Below are positions 55,855-64,000 of a DNA stretch of 64,000 bases, piece by piece. The notes beneath the pieces were generated by a model, which saw only the letters and a list, made by a program, of their open reading frames with translations, was not told the origin of the DNA and made no database searches. The translations under genes and the position numbers were made by a program. How positions within the stretch are numbered: position 1 is the first letter of the stretch; each line of letters opens with the position of its first letter. Origin of the DNA: Actinokineospora enzanensis DSM 44649 (GTDB lineage: Bacteria > Actinomycetota > Actinomycetes > Mycobacteriales > Pseudonocardiaceae); NCBI RefSeq assembly GCF_000374445.1, contig NZ_KB894423.1, positions 76,568-140,567 of the forward strand, in the 5' to 3' direction.

Positions 55855-57027
55855 TCAGACCCGTTCGAAGACCGCCGCCAGCCCCTGCCCCCCACCGATG
55901 CACATCGTCTCCAGCCCATACCGAGCACCACGACGCCGCATCTCCCGCAACAACGTAGCCAGAATCCGCCCCCCGGTAGCCCCCAACGGATGCCCGAGCG
56001 AGATCCCAGACCCGTTCACATTCGTCCGAGCCCAGTCCCCCTCCCCGAACCCCCACTCCCGAGTCACCGCGAGCACCTGCGCCGCGAACGCCTCGTTCAG
56101 TTCGATCAGGTCCATGTCCGCCAACGTCAACCCCGCCCGCGCCAACGCCCGCGCCGTGGCAGGGACCGGACCGAGGCCCATGGTCGACGGCCCCACCCCC
56201 GCCGCCGCCCACGACACCAGGCGCGCGTGTGGGCGGAGGCCGAGTTCGGCCGCCTTCTCCGGTGTGGTCACCAGGCACACCGCCGCGCCGTCGTTCTGGC
56301 CGCTCGCGTTGCCCGCCGTCACGGTCGCGTCCGGGTCCTGGCGCTGCATGATCGGCTTCAGGCGGGCCAGTTTCTCGACCGTCGAGTCCGGGCGCGGGTG
56401 TTCGTCCCGGTCGACGTCGCCCACCGGCACGGTCTCCTCGGTGAAGTCCGCCGCCACCGCGCGCTCGTGCGAGCGCACCGACAGTTCGTCCTGTTCGGTC
56501 CGGCTGATCCCGTATGCCCGGCGCAGGTTCTCCGCCGTCTCGACCATCCCTCCGGGTACCGGGAAGTTCACGCCGCCTGCGGTCACCCGGGCCCGCGCGA
56601 GTCGGTCGTGCAGTTCGACGCCGGTCCCCTTCACCCCCCACCGCATGGCGGCGGAGTAGAACTCGACCTGGCTCATGTTCTCCGCGCCGCCCGCGAGGAC
56701 GACGTCGTTCACCCCGGTCTGCACGCGCATGGCCGCGTCCAGGACAGCCTGCAGACCGGACCCGCACCGCCGATCCACCTGCACGCCCGGCACCTCCACC
56801 GGCAACCCGGCGTCGAGCGCGGCGACGCGTCCGAGCGCCGGGGCCTCGCCGTTCGGGTGGCACTGGCCCAGCACGACGTCCTCGATGGACGACGGCTCGA
56901 TGCCGGTGCGGGCGAGCAGTGCGCGGATCACCGTCGCGGCCAGTTCGGTGACCGGCACGTTCGCCAGCACGCCGCCGAAGCGGCCCACCGGGGTGCGCAG
57001 TGGTTCGCAGATGACGGCCTCGCGCAT
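55855..57027 (-). CDS. Acetyl-CoA acyltransferase (thiolase)
   Basis: A 390-aa type-II thiolase that condenses or cleaves acyl-CoA. The active-site cysteine is Cys88 in VQVDRRCGSGLQAV. Further motifs are NEAFAAQVL, NVNGSGISLGHPLGATGGR (in parts GSGISLGHPLG) and the C-terminal CIGGGQGLAAV with the second catalytic Cys. It begins MREAVICEPLRTPVGRFGG after GGAGGG. Codon usage switches within the gene: the C-terminal third uses G/T-ending codons heavily. It is divergent from argA. Confidence 0.94.
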   Translation of the reverse strand: MREAVICEPLRTPVGRFGGVLANVPVTELAATVIRALLARTGIEPSSIEDVVLGQCHPNGEAPALGRVAALDAGLPVEVPGVQVDRRCGSGLQAVLDAAMRVQTGVNDVVLAGGAENMSQVEFYSAAMRWGVKGTGVELHDRLARARVTAGGVNFPVPGGMVETAENLRRAYGISRTEQDELSVRSHERAVAADFTEETVPVGDVDRDEHPRPDSTVEKLARLKPIMQRQDPDATVTAGNASGQNDGAAVCLVTTPEKAAELGLRPHARLVSWAAAGVGPSTMGLGPVPATARALARAGLTLADMDLIELNEAFAAQVLAVTREWGFGEGDWARTNVNGSGISLGHPLGATGGRILATLLREMRRRGARYGLETMCIGGGQGLAAVFERV

Positions 57028-57109
57028 GGTCTTCCCTCCGCCGGGTTCGTGGCGCGCCGATTCTGCCCCGCCCGGGGAGCGGACGCCCGAGCGGCTAAGT
57101 TGGGCAGTT

Positions 57110-57604
57110 GTGAATCCGCTGGTGCGCCGGGCCCGCGCGACGGACGTGCGGGCCATGAAGGCCGTGATCGACACCTACGTCGGCAAGGTCCTGCTGGCCA
57201 AGCCCTGGGTGACGTTGTACGAGGACATCCAGGAGTTCTGGGTCGCCGAGCTGGACGGTGAGCTGGTCGGCTGCGGGGCGCTGCACGTCCTGTGGGAGGA
57301 CATCGCCGAGATCCGCACGATCGCGGTGGCGCCGGTCGCGCGTGGTCGCGGCGTCGGGCACCTGCTCGTGGAGCAGTTGATCGGGGAGGCCCGCGAACTG
57401 GGGTTGGCGAGGATCTTCGTGCTCACGTTCGAGACCGAGTTCTTCGCCCGGCACGGGTTCGTCGAGATCGACGGCACGCCGGTGAGCGCCGAGGTGTACG
57501 CGGAGATGCGGCGGTCGATGGACGAGGGCGTGGCCGAGTTCCTGGACCTGGAGTACGTCAAACCGAACACGCTCGGCAACACGCGGATGCTGCTCAAGCT
57601 CTGA
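57110..57604 (+). CDS. argA: Amino-acid N-acetyltransferase (GNAT-type ArgA)
   Basis: A 164-aa short GNAT protein matching M. tuberculosis ArgA (Rv2747), which acetylates glutamate or glutamine to begin arginine synthesis. Conserved text includes RRARATDVRAMKAVIDTYVGK (in parts TDVRAMKAVIDTY), QEFWVAELDGELVGCGALHV, EIRTIAVAPVARGRGVGHLL, FVLTFETEFFARHGF and VAEFLDLEYVKPNTLGNTRM (C-terminus). The GTG at 57110 has TAAGTT eight nt upstream and no Shine-Dalgarno, suggesting a leaderless transcript. Its placement near pspA, clgR, pgsA and ftsK repeats the mycobacterial synteny. Confidence 0.94.
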   Translation: MNPLVRRARATDVRAMKAVIDTYVGKVLLAKPWVTLYEDIQEFWVAELDGELVGCGALHVLWEDIAEIRTIAVAPVARGRGVGHLLVEQLIGEARELGLARIFVLTFETEFFARHGFVEIDGTPVSAEVYAEMRRSMDEGVAEFLDLEYVKPNTLGNTRMLLKL

Positions 57605-57788
57605 GGAATGGCCGTTCCGGGTTGACAGAACGGGCTTTAGGGGTGGTCGAACCCGCAGGTCACCGAGTGGTAACCGGTATTTCGGTCCGCATAGCCCGAA
57701 TGGTGGTGCCATTCTTCACGTGCCCGGTGCGTAATTGGCTCACCGACTTCACGAGTGGTAAGTCGGGCCATCCCCACTAGGAGCCAGC

Positions 57789-58241
57789 GTGCCGACCTCT
57801 CCCCTGCGCCGCCTCGCCCGAGGCGTGGTCATCACCGCCGTCACCAGCGCCGCCGTCGTCGTGGGCGCGGGTGTCGCGGCCGCGGACCTCTCGCCCGCGC
57901 AACTGCAGCAGACCACCGACAGCTACCTGTTCAGCCAGAGCCTGGACCAGTTCCAGAGCACCCGGGCCGCGCGCCCGTACGCCAACCAGCTCGACTGGTC
58001 CTCCGACGGCTGCTCGAACTCGCCGGACAACCCGTTCGGCTTCAACTTCGTGAAGGCCTGCTACCGGCACGACTTCGGCTACCGCAACTACAAGCGGCAG
58101 GGCCGGTTCAACGAGTCCACCCGGCTGAACATCGACAACAACTTCAAGTCCGACCTGTACAAGATCTGCGCGGGCAACTGGGCCTGCAACCGCACCGCGG
58201 ACATCTACTACGCGGCGGTGCGCCAGTTCGGCAACAGCTGA
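57789..58241 (+). CDS. Secreted prokaryotic phospholipase A2
   Basis: A 150-aa exported enzyme of the actinomycete PLA2 family (Streptomyces violaceoruber type). A Sec signal peptide covers about residues 1-32 (VVITAVTSAAVVVGAGVAAA). The calcium-loop and catalytic segment is LDWSSDGCSNSPDNPFGFNF followed by ACYRHDFGYRNYK, with the His-Asp pair. Four cysteines in the mature part are expected to form two disulphides (CSNS/CYRH and CAGNWAC). The GTG follows AGGAG. Confidence 0.95.
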   Translation: MPTSPLRRLARGVVITAVTSAAVVVGAGVAAADLSPAQLQQTTDSYLFSQSLDQFQSTRAARPYANQLDWSSDGCSNSPDNPFGFNFVKACYRHDFGYRNYKRQGRFNESTRLNIDNNFKSDLYKICAGNWACNRTADIYYAAVRQFGNS

Positions 58242-58248
58242 GCGGGAA

Positions 58249-58282
58249 CGGGTCGGGGCCCCCTGTCCGTGGCCCCGACCCG
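58249..58282. terminator. Bidirectional terminator between convergent genes
   Basis: A perfect 12-bp stem (58249-58260 with 58271-58282) over a 10-nt loop lies 7 nt after the phospholipase stop and 5 nt before the lipoprotein stop. Confidence 0.85.
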
Positions 58283-58287
58283 CGTCC

Positions 58288-58731
58288 TCACAGCCGGGTG
58301 ACGACCAGCGTCGCCACCTTGCCGTCGGTGTCGAGCGCGGCCAGCCGCACCCGGTAGCCGTTCGCGTCGGCCTGGGTCGGGAACTGGTCGTTGGTGTGCA
58401 CCGTGACCGGTGTCCCGGCGAGGGTCAGCTGGACGACCGCGTCGCCCGCCCAGATGCAGGTCTGGCCCGGCTTGCACCGGCTGTCCTCGGACACCTCGCG
58501 GAACGACACGGACACGCCGGAGTCGGCGAGCATCGCGACGTCGCCGCGGGTCAGCGGGAACTCGGTGTCGAGCGGTGGACCGGCCTGCACGACGGGACGG
58601 TCGGGTGTGCCGCCGTCGCCGCTCGTGCCCGCCGTCACCTGGTTTGCCTTGCCGCACGCGGACATGGCGAGCACCGCGGTCACCAGAGCGGCGAGCGCTA
58701 GTGCGAACTTGGCGAACGTCCTGGTCTTCAT
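58288..58731 (-). CDS. Putative lipoprotein
   Basis: A 147-aa exported protein. The N-terminus MKTRTFAKFALALAALVTAV leads to a lipobox-like LAMSAC, with Cys26 as the probable lipidated residue. The mature part is a Gly/Thr linker followed by a small beta-rich domain that contains two further cysteines in SRCKPGQTCIWAGDAVVQL (residues about 84-102). The motif CxPGxxCxWxGxxxVxL recurs in uncharacterised bacterial lipoproteins. The ATG follows GAGGAG. No function is assigned. Confidence 0.82.
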   Translation of the reverse strand: MKTRTFAKFALALAALVTAVLAMSACGKANQVTAGTSGDGGTPDRPVVQAGPPLDTEFPLTRGDVAMLADSGVSVSFREVSEDSRCKPGQTCIWAGDAVVQLTLAGTPVTVHTNDQFPTQADANGYRVRLAALDTDGKVATLVVTRL

Positions 58732-58798
58732 GGCAGCTCCTCACCCTCACCCGGAAGACGGACCCGGTGGGGTGACGGGTTGCACTTCGCCCGGATCC

Positions 58799-59485
58799 TC
58801 AGTTGCCGTAGGGGCGCTGCCTGCCCTGCTGCGGGTAGCCACCCGGCTGCTGCGGTGGGTAGCCGGGCTGCGGATAGCCGGGCTGCTGCTGGGGATATCC
58901 CCCCGGGTAGCCCTGCTGCTGCGGATAACCGCCCTGCTGAGGGTAGCCGCCGGGCTGTTGCGGATACCCGGGCTGCGGGTACGCCTGCTGCTGCGGGTAG
59001 CCCTGCGGCTGACCGGGCTGTTGCGGGTAACCAGGCTGCGGGTGACCAGGCTGCTGGAAGTACTGCCCCTGCGGCGGGTAGCCCGGCTGCGGGTTGGCGG
59101 CCGGGCCGAGGTAACGGGCGTCGCCGAAGGCCAGGATCGGCATGCCGATGAACGGCAGCAGGATCAGCAGCGCGGCGAACCCGCCGGTCTTGCCGAACGA
59201 CTTCGCCAGGTCGATCATGATGATGATCGCGATCACCACATTGACCAGCGGGATGCAGAACAGCAGCGTCCACCAGCCGGGCCTGCCAACGACCTTGGTC
59301 AGGGTGTAGAAGTTGTAGATCGGGACGATCGCCGCCCAACCGTCCTGCCCGGCCTTGGTGAACACCCGCCACATCGCGATCACCGCGATCAGCCCGATGC
59401 CCAGCCCGACGAGCAGGAACGGCAGCATGATGGCCCACACGTCGGTGGTCTGCACGGTATAGGTGACGCCGATATCGGGGTCCAC
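58799..59485 (-). CDS. DUF5684 membrane protein with Pro/Gln/Gly/Tyr repeat tail
   Basis: A 228-aa protein. Four membrane segments in residues 10-130 carry the DUF5684 text [35 protein letters not shown] and [19 protein letters not shown]. The last ~95 residues repeat GYPQQ/PGYPQ units, a low-complexity cytoplasmic tail. The GTG at 59485 has GAGGAGGG upstream. It follows ftsK in the same direction; the tail could vary in length between strains. The function of DUF5684 is unknown. Confidence 0.88.
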   Translation of the reverse strand: MDPDIGVTYTVQTTDVWAIMLPFLLVGLGIGLIAVIAMWRVFTKAGQDGWAAIVPIYNFYTLTKVVGRPGWWTLLFCIPLVNVVIAIIIMIDLAKSFGKTGGFAALLILLPFIGMPILAFGDARYLGPAANPQPGYPPQGQYFQQPGHPQPGYPQQPGQPQGYPQQQAYPQPGYPQQPGGYPQQGGYPQQQGYPGGYPQQQPGYPQPGYPPQQPGGYPQQGRQRPYGN

Positions 59486-59618
59486 GCCTGTCCCTCCTCG
59501 GGCGCGCACCGATCCCCCGACACGCGCGATCATCGTTCGCGCGAAACACTGACCCCTCGGGGCGGTGAAGCGAAGCGATTGGCGTGGGTCGTTAGCTGTT
59601 CGAGATCCAAGCGGGACG

Positions 59619-62072
59619 TCAGTCCGTCTCGTCCGAACCGTCGTCAGCGGACGGTCCACCCCGGATCGTCCACAGCACGTTCTCCAGCTCGTCCGGTTTC
59701 ACCAGCACGTCGCGCGCCTTGGAGCCCTCGGACGGGCCGACCACGCCGCGCGACTCCAGCAGGTCCATCAACCGGCCCGCCTTGGCGAAGCCGACGCGCA
59801 GCTTGCGCTGCAGCATCGAGGTGGAGCCGAACTGCGAGGTGACGATCAGCTCGGTGGCCTGCAACAGCAGGTCCAGGTCGTCGCCGATGTCCGGGTCGAT
59901 CTCCTTGGCCTCGCCGGGTTTCGCCGCGGTGACGCCATCGGTGTAGTCCGGCTGGGCCTGCTGCTTGGTGAACGAGACGACCTCGGCGATCTCCTCGTCG
60001 CTGACGTAGGCGCCCTGCACGCGCACCGGTTTCGCGGCGCCCATCGGCAGGTAGAGGCCGTCGCCCATGCCGATCAGCTTCTCCGCGCCCGGCTGGTCCA
60101 GGATGACCCGCGAGTCGGTGAGCGAGGAGGTGGCGAACGCCAGCCGGGACGGCACGTTCGTCTTGATCAGGCCGGTCACCACGTCCACCGACGGCCGCTG
60201 GGTGGCCAGCACCAGGTGGATGCCCGCGGCGCGCGCCTTCTGCGTGATCCGCACGATCGCGTCCTCGACGTCGCGCGGCGCGGTCATCATCAGGTCGGCC
60301 AGCTCGTCCACGATGGCCAGGATGTACGGGTACGGCCGGTACTCGCGCTCGCTGCCGGGCGGCGCGGTGATCTCGCCGGACTTCACCTTCTTGTTGAAGT
60401 CGTCGATGTGCCGGACCCGGTTGGCCTGCATGTCCTGGTAGCGCTGCTCCATCTCCTCCACCAGCCAGGTCAGCGCGGCGGCCGCCTTCTTCGGCTGGGT
60501 GATGATGGGCGTGATCAGGTGCGGGATGCCCTCGTACGGGGTCAGCTCGACCATCTTCGGGTCGACCAGGATCATCCTGACCTCGTCCGGGGTGGCCCTG
60601 GCCAGCAGTGAGACCAGCATGGAGTTGACGAAGCTGGACTTGCCGGAGCCGGTGGAGCCCGCGCACAGCAGGTGCGGCATCTTGGCCAGGTTCGCGGTGA
60701 TCATGTGGCCCTCGATGTCCTTGCCGAGGCCGACCACCATCGGGTGGGTGTCCTTGAGCGCGGTCGAGGAGCGCAGCACGTCGCCGAGCCGGACCATCTC
60801 GCGGTCGGCGTTGGGCACCTCGATGCCGACCGCGGACTTGCCCGGGATCGGCGCGAGCAGCCGCACGTTGTCGGTGGCCACCGCGTAGGCGATGTTCTTG
60901 GTCAGCGCGGTGATCTTCTCGACCTTCACGCCCGGCCCCAGCTCCACCTCGTAGCGGGTCACCGTCGGGCCCCTGGTGAAGCCGGTGACCTGGGCGTCGA
61001 TGGAGAACTGGTCGAGCACCCCGGTGATCGCCTCGATCATCGAGTCGTTGGCCTTGCTGCGTGCCTTGGGCTCGTCGCCGGTGACCAGCAGGCCGAGGTC
61101 GGGCAGGTTGTAGTCGCCGTCGACCACGCGCGTGACGGTGATCGAGTTCTGGTCCGGCTTGGGCTCGGAGACCTGCGGCGTCTCCTTGACCTGCGCGGCC
61201 CGCGTTCGCTTCGGTTTGGCGGGCGGCTCATCCAACGGCAGCGGCGGCTGCTCCGGCGCGCCCTCCTCCTCGACCGCGGCGGCCTGCCTACGCCGAGGGG
61301 TCTTGCGCGGCTTGAGCGGCGGCTCGGCCTCGAACTCCGGCTCGTCGGCGAACAGGTCGGGGGTGGCCGCGGCCGCCCGCTCCTCCGGGTCCATGCCCAG
61401 CTCGCGGATGCGGGTCGGCACGTCCCGGATGCGGGTGCCGGTGAACACCAGCACGCCGAAGCCGAGCACCAGGACCAGCACGGGCACCGCGACCCAGGCG
61501 GTGACGCCCTTGGCGAGCAGGCCGCCGGAGACGTAGCCGAGCGCGCCGCCCGCGTACTTGCGGCCGTGGTTGTCCTCGGGCAGCCCGGCGAACACGTGCA
61601 GCACACCCAGCAGGGCGAGCGCGAACAGCAGGGTGCCGACGGTGTAGCGGGGGCGTTTGTCCGGCTGCGGGTCGGAGCGCATGAGGATGACGCCGATGAC
61701 GAGCAGCACCAGCGGCATGGCGATGGCCAGCGCGCCGAGCACGGTGCGCACCCCGTCCTCCAGCCACCCGCCGACCGTGCCCGCCGCGTGCCACCACACC
61801 GAGGCCCCGAGGATCACGCCGATGGCGACGAGCGCGAACCCGATCCCGTCCCGCCGGTGCGCCGGGTCGAGCTCCTTGGTGCGCCCGATCGCGCGCGCGA
61901 CCGACCCGACCCCCTTGGCCAGCAGCCCCCACCCGGTGGCGAGCACGCCCTTGCTCGGCGCGGGCTGCGGTTTCTTCGAGTTGCCGGGCCGTCTGGCGGG
62001 TGACCGAGATGCCGCGGGCTTGCGCGCCCCACCCTTGCCCGCGCCCTTCGAGGTCGTCGTCCGACTCGCCAT
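59619..62072 (-). CDS. ftsK: DNA translocase FtsK/SpoIIIE
   Basis: An 817-aa hexameric DNA pump acting at the septum. A basic N-terminus precedes four membrane helices (residues about 75-210), then a Pro/Glu-rich linker. The motor has the Walker [34 protein letters not shown], and the Walker [15 protein letters not shown]. The C-terminal gamma winged helix ([33 protein letters not shown]) reads polar DNA motifs. The ATG has TACCGT eight nt upstream and no Shine-Dalgarno, suggesting a leaderless transcript. Confidence 0.97.
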   Translation of the reverse strand: MASRTTTSKGAGKGGARKPAASRSPARRPGNSKKPQPAPSKGVLATGWGLLAKGVGSVARAIGRTKELDPAHRRDGIGFALVAIGVILGASVWWHAAGTVGGWLEDGVRTVLGALAIAMPLVLLVIGVILMRSDPQPDKRPRYTVGTLLFALALLGVLHVFAGLPEDNHGRKYAGGALGYVSGGLLAKGVTAWVAVPVLVLVLGFGVLVFTGTRIRDVPTRIRELGMDPEERAAAATPDLFADEPEFEAEPPLKPRKTPRRRQAAAVEEEGAPEQPPLPLDEPPAKPKRTRAAQVKETPQVSEPKPDQNSITVTRVVDGDYNLPDLGLLVTGDEPKARSKANDSMIEAITGVLDQFSIDAQVTGFTRGPTVTRYEVELGPGVKVEKITALTKNIAYAVATDNVRLLAPIPGKSAVGIEVPNADREMVRLGDVLRSSTALKDTHPMVVGLGKDIEGHMITANLAKMPHLLCAGSTGSGKSSFVNSMLVSLLARATPDEVRMILVDPKMVELTPYEGIPHLITPIITQPKKAAAALTWLVEEMEQRYQDMQANRVRHIDDFNKKVKSGEITAPPGSEREYRPYPYILAIVDELADLMMTAPRDVEDAIVRITQKARAAGIHLVLATQRPSVDVVTGLIKTNVPSRLAFATSSLTDSRVILDQPGAEKLIGMGDGLYLPMGAAKPVRVQGAYVSDEEIAEVVSFTKQQAQPDYTDGVTAAKPGEAKEIDPDIGDDLDLLLQATELIVTSQFGSTSMLQRKLRVGFAKAGRLMDLLESRGVVGPSEGSKARDVLVKPDELENVLWTIRGGPSADDGSDETD

Positions 62073-62163
62073 GGGTTCACACGGTAGTCCGCGATGTCCC
62101 GAAGGCCCGGCTGCCACACCGTAGAGTGACGCCCTGGCCGCCGACCCCGCCGCGGTCCGTGCC

Positions 62164-63006
62164 ATGCTGGCCGCCATGTCCGTCCTGCGCGGCCACTCCC
62201 CGGAGCCGTCTCACCGCCCGCTCCGACCAGCACAGACACCCTTGATCTGGCGCGCGGGCTCGGCCCTCGACCACGCCATCGTCCGCTCCGTCGGCTCCCT
62301 GTCCATCACCGGCGAGTTCCCGCCCCACCTGCGCGGCCGCCCGGTGCTGGTGGCCGCCAACCACATCGGCATGTTCGACCCGTTCGTCCTCATCGCCGCC
62401 TGCCGCAGCGTCGGCTTCCTGCCCCGCTTCATGCTCACCGCGGGCCTGCTCGACGCCCCGGTGATCGGCCCGGTCCTGCGCGCGAGCGGCCATCTCCGGG
62501 TGGACCGCGGCAAGAGCAACATCGCCGAGGCGTTCGGACGGGCGACGGAGAACCTGCGGACGTCGCGGGTGCCGTTGCTGGTGTATCCGGAGGGGCGGGT
62601 CAGTCGGGAACCCGGGTTGTGGCCGGAGCGCGGCAAGACGGGTGTGGCGCGGATGGCGTTGCACGGGGATGTGCCGGTGGTGACGATCAGTCAGTGGGGG
62701 GCGCACGAGGCTGTCTATTGGGGGACGGAGACGGTTTCCGGGGTGCAGGACGTGAAGCCGTTGGTGATGTCTCTTCTTCGGGCTATGCGGAAGCGGCCCA
62801 CGTTCCAGGTGCATTTCGGGGGGCAGGTGGATCTGTCGGGACTGTCGGCGGATCGGCCTGGGGACGCGCGGCGGGCGCATGCACGGATCATGAACCAGAT
62901 CACGGCGAATCTTGTGCCGTTGCGGGCGGATCAGCTGGACAAGCCGCGCTTCCATGACCCGACAAGGCCTTGCGACTCGACGAGCCCGTGGAAGCCGGAG
63001 CGGTAG
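62164..63006 (+). CDS. 1-acyl-sn-glycerol-3-phosphate acyltransferase family protein (PlsC-like)
   Basis: A 280-aa phospholipid acyltransferase. The HX4D box is AANHIGMFDPF; LRASGHLRVDRG and LLVYPEGRVSREPGLWPERGKTG (in parts VYPEGRVSREPG) are the other blocks. It is predicted to make phosphatidic acid. ATGs at 62164 and 62176 are both possible. Codon use changes abruptly near 62540, from almost all C-ending to mostly G-ending, within one continuous domain. It starts 91 nt from the divergent ftsK. Confidence 0.9.
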   Translation: MLAAMSVLRGHSPEPSHRPLRPAQTPLIWRAGSALDHAIVRSVGSLSITGEFPPHLRGRPVLVAANHIGMFDPFVLIAACRSVGFLPRFMLTAGLLDAPVIGPVLRASGHLRVDRGKSNIAEAFGRATENLRTSRVPLLVYPEGRVSREPGLWPERGKTGVARMALHGDVPVVTISQWGAHEAVYWGTETVSGVQDVKPLVMSLLRAMRKRPTFQVHFGGQVDLSGLSADRPGDARRAHARIMNQITANLVPLRADQLDKPRFHDPTRPCDSTSPWKPER

Positions 63007-63551
63007 AGGGAATTCGGCGTCAGGGCGATTGACGCCGGAGGTCACGAGGTTGTCGTGCCCGGTCGGGCGGGATTCTTCTCGACTGTCCGCACCGGCGAAT
63101 CGTCCCTACGGCTATTCCCGCGCCTGTGGGAATGTTCCACCGTCATCCTGGCCTCGCACGTTGGGCTTGAAGGTGTCCCCGTGCCTGCGGGGTTGATCTC
63201 CCAAGACCAGCGAACCCATCCCCTCCAACGTACCCCGCCCCGACCTCACCTCCCCACCACTCGCCTCGGGGATGCTCCGTCGTCGACCAAGTGCACGCCG
63301 CGACGGACTCAGTTCTCCCTGCGCAGCAGGGATGTTCCCGCTACCAGCCACATCGAGCCGTACCGGACGTGATGATCCCGCCCAAGCGGGCTGCCCTCGT
63401 GGCGCGATGCCATCCCGCACAAGCGGAATGCACCCCCAGACCGCACCGCCGAGCTACGCCGCCCCTACCCGACCGCGCATCCAGGACGCTTCCAGCCCGC
63501 CACCTCCGACCACGGACCCACCCAGCCCCAAGATCATCCGCCGCCCCCGAG
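63007..63551. other. Gene-free region left of the inverted-repeat element
   Basis: No open frame here has a ribosome-binding site or recognisable product. Its main content is the series of decayed CRISPR-like repeats at 63111-63437. Confidence 0.5.
63111..63437 (+). CRISPR. Decayed type I-E-like CRISPR repeats
   Basis: Five or six degenerate 28-30-nt units with the I-E form (CCCCGC stem, loop, GCGGGG, ATG-TCC end) begin near 63111, 63172, 63250, 63312, 63371 and 63409. The right-half motif (GGGRATGNTCC-like) recurs at spacings of 61, 79, 60, 60 and 37 nt, close to the 61-nt period of I-E arrays. Repeats differ from each other at about a third of positions, and no cas gene is in the window. 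It looks like an eroded array rather than an active one. Confidence 0.42.
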
Positions 63552-63831
63552 ACAGAGCCCCTCCCACCCGGGGGCTGGCCCGCGCGTGAGCCTATCTGCC
63601 CAGGTCAGGGCAACGGAAGCCCCGTCCGGCTGCCTGTGGATGAATCCGGGCTCATGTGGACAACCCGCACCCCGGGCGACCGATTGTGCCACCCGAAGTA
63701 CGCCCCCCATGATCACGAGTTATCCACATCCCCCGAAATCCATCCACAGCCCCAAGGCCACCCCTTCCGCACCCCTGACCTGGGCAGATAGGCTCACGCG
63801 CGGGCCAGCCCCCGGGTGGGAGGGGCTCTGT
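63552..63831. mobile_element. 280-bp element with 59-bp perfect inverted ends (MITE-like)
   Basis: Positions 63552-63610 are the exact reverse complement of 63773-63831. The 162 nt between hold a copy of the DnaA-box-like element. No target-site duplication or transposase is visible, so a non-autonomous transposable element is only one option; a large cruciform or recent inverted duplication is another. Confidence 0.6.
63634..63749 (+). repeat. DnaA-box-like intergenic element, copy D (diverged)
   Basis: It starts CTGTGGATGA and ends CCATCCACAG and contains a perfect DnaA box TTATCCACA at 63720-63728, but lacks the GGAAATCGGGGGT core of copies A and B. It lies inside the 280-bp inverted-repeat element. 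Confidence 0.5.
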
Positions 63832-63910
63832 TCGCGGGGTGATCAACTTCTTGGAATCGGCCGTGGTCGACTCCCTTGGGGCGAGGGGCAGGCACGACAA
63901 CGGGCAGCCG

Positions 63911-64000
63911 CAGAGCCGCAGAGCCGCAGAGCCGCAGAGCCGCAGAGCCGCAGAGCCGCAGAGCCGCAGAGCCGCAGAGCCGCAGAGCCGCAGAGCCGCA
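63911..64000 (+). repeat. 8-bp microsatellite (CAGAGCCG)n running off the edge
   Basis: At least eleven perfect tandem copies of CAGAGCCG fill the last 90 nt, preceded by one partial copy. The unit length is not a multiple of three. The array continues past the window, so its full length is unknown. Confidence 0.95.

Overview
The window is high-GC (roughly 73%) actinobacterial chromosome. GTG starts, 4-nt gene overlaps, FtsZ without FtsA, a WhiB protein, actinobacterial FtsL/FtsI, ClgR-PspA-PspM and leaderless-looking starts all fit the order Pseudonocardiales (Saccharothrix/Actinosynnema/Actinokineospora-like). The genus is inference. No integrated prophage, complete IS or biosynthetic cluster is visible.

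Region 1 (1-20066, minus strand) is the division and cell-wall (dcw) cluster, read right to left: mraZ-rsmH-ftsL-ftsI-murE-murF-mraY-murD-ftsW-murG-murC-ftsQ-(DinB-like)-ftsZ-pgeF-yggS. From murE to ftsQ every neighbouring pair overlaps by 4 nt. A four-repeat MraZ box overlaps the mraZ promoter, and a 16-bp hairpin separates ftsZ from pgeF. FtsL and FtsI carry very long low-complexity cytoplasmic extensions. The ftsI frame begins at the ftsL stop but is cut by one in-frame TGA.

Region 2 (20067-30273) holds a moxR-DUF58-transglutaminase operon, DUF3040, an acyl-CoA oxidase-like gene, a PHP protein and a MarR regulator. Region 3 (30526-36713) is a partner-switching sigma-factor module: sigma-B/F-type sigma factor, UsfX-like anti-sigma, second canonical HATPase, GAF-SpoIIE phosphatase, two STAS antagonists, a WhiB3/WhiD-like protein, and a CarH-like cobalamin-binding protein in the phosphatase operon. 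Three GTTT/GTTC-N15-16-GGGTA promoters fit one regulon. This B12-linked (possibly light-sensing) partner switch is the best candidate here for an undescribed system.

Region 4 (36718-47894) is mixed housekeeping and unknown genes: a secreted protein, DNA polymerase IV, a methyltransferase, an orphan ParA, Nei, pyrD and a uracil permease convergent on pyrD, unknown proteins, and a small transcript-like unit with a 12-codon ORF. Region 5 (48751-62072) resembles the Mycobacterium tuberculosis Rv2743c-Rv2748c neighbourhood: pspM (two tandem copies), pspA, clgR, cinA, pgsA, rimO, a thiolase, argA, phospholipase A2, a lipoprotein, a DUF5684 protein and ftsK. The right end (62164-64000) has a plsC-like acyltransferase, then gene-free DNA with decayed CRISPR-like repeats, a 280-bp element with 59-bp perfect inverted ends, and an 8-bp microsatellite running off the edge.

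A dispersed ~95-bp element bounded by inverted DnaA-box-like sequences lies between genes at several places.
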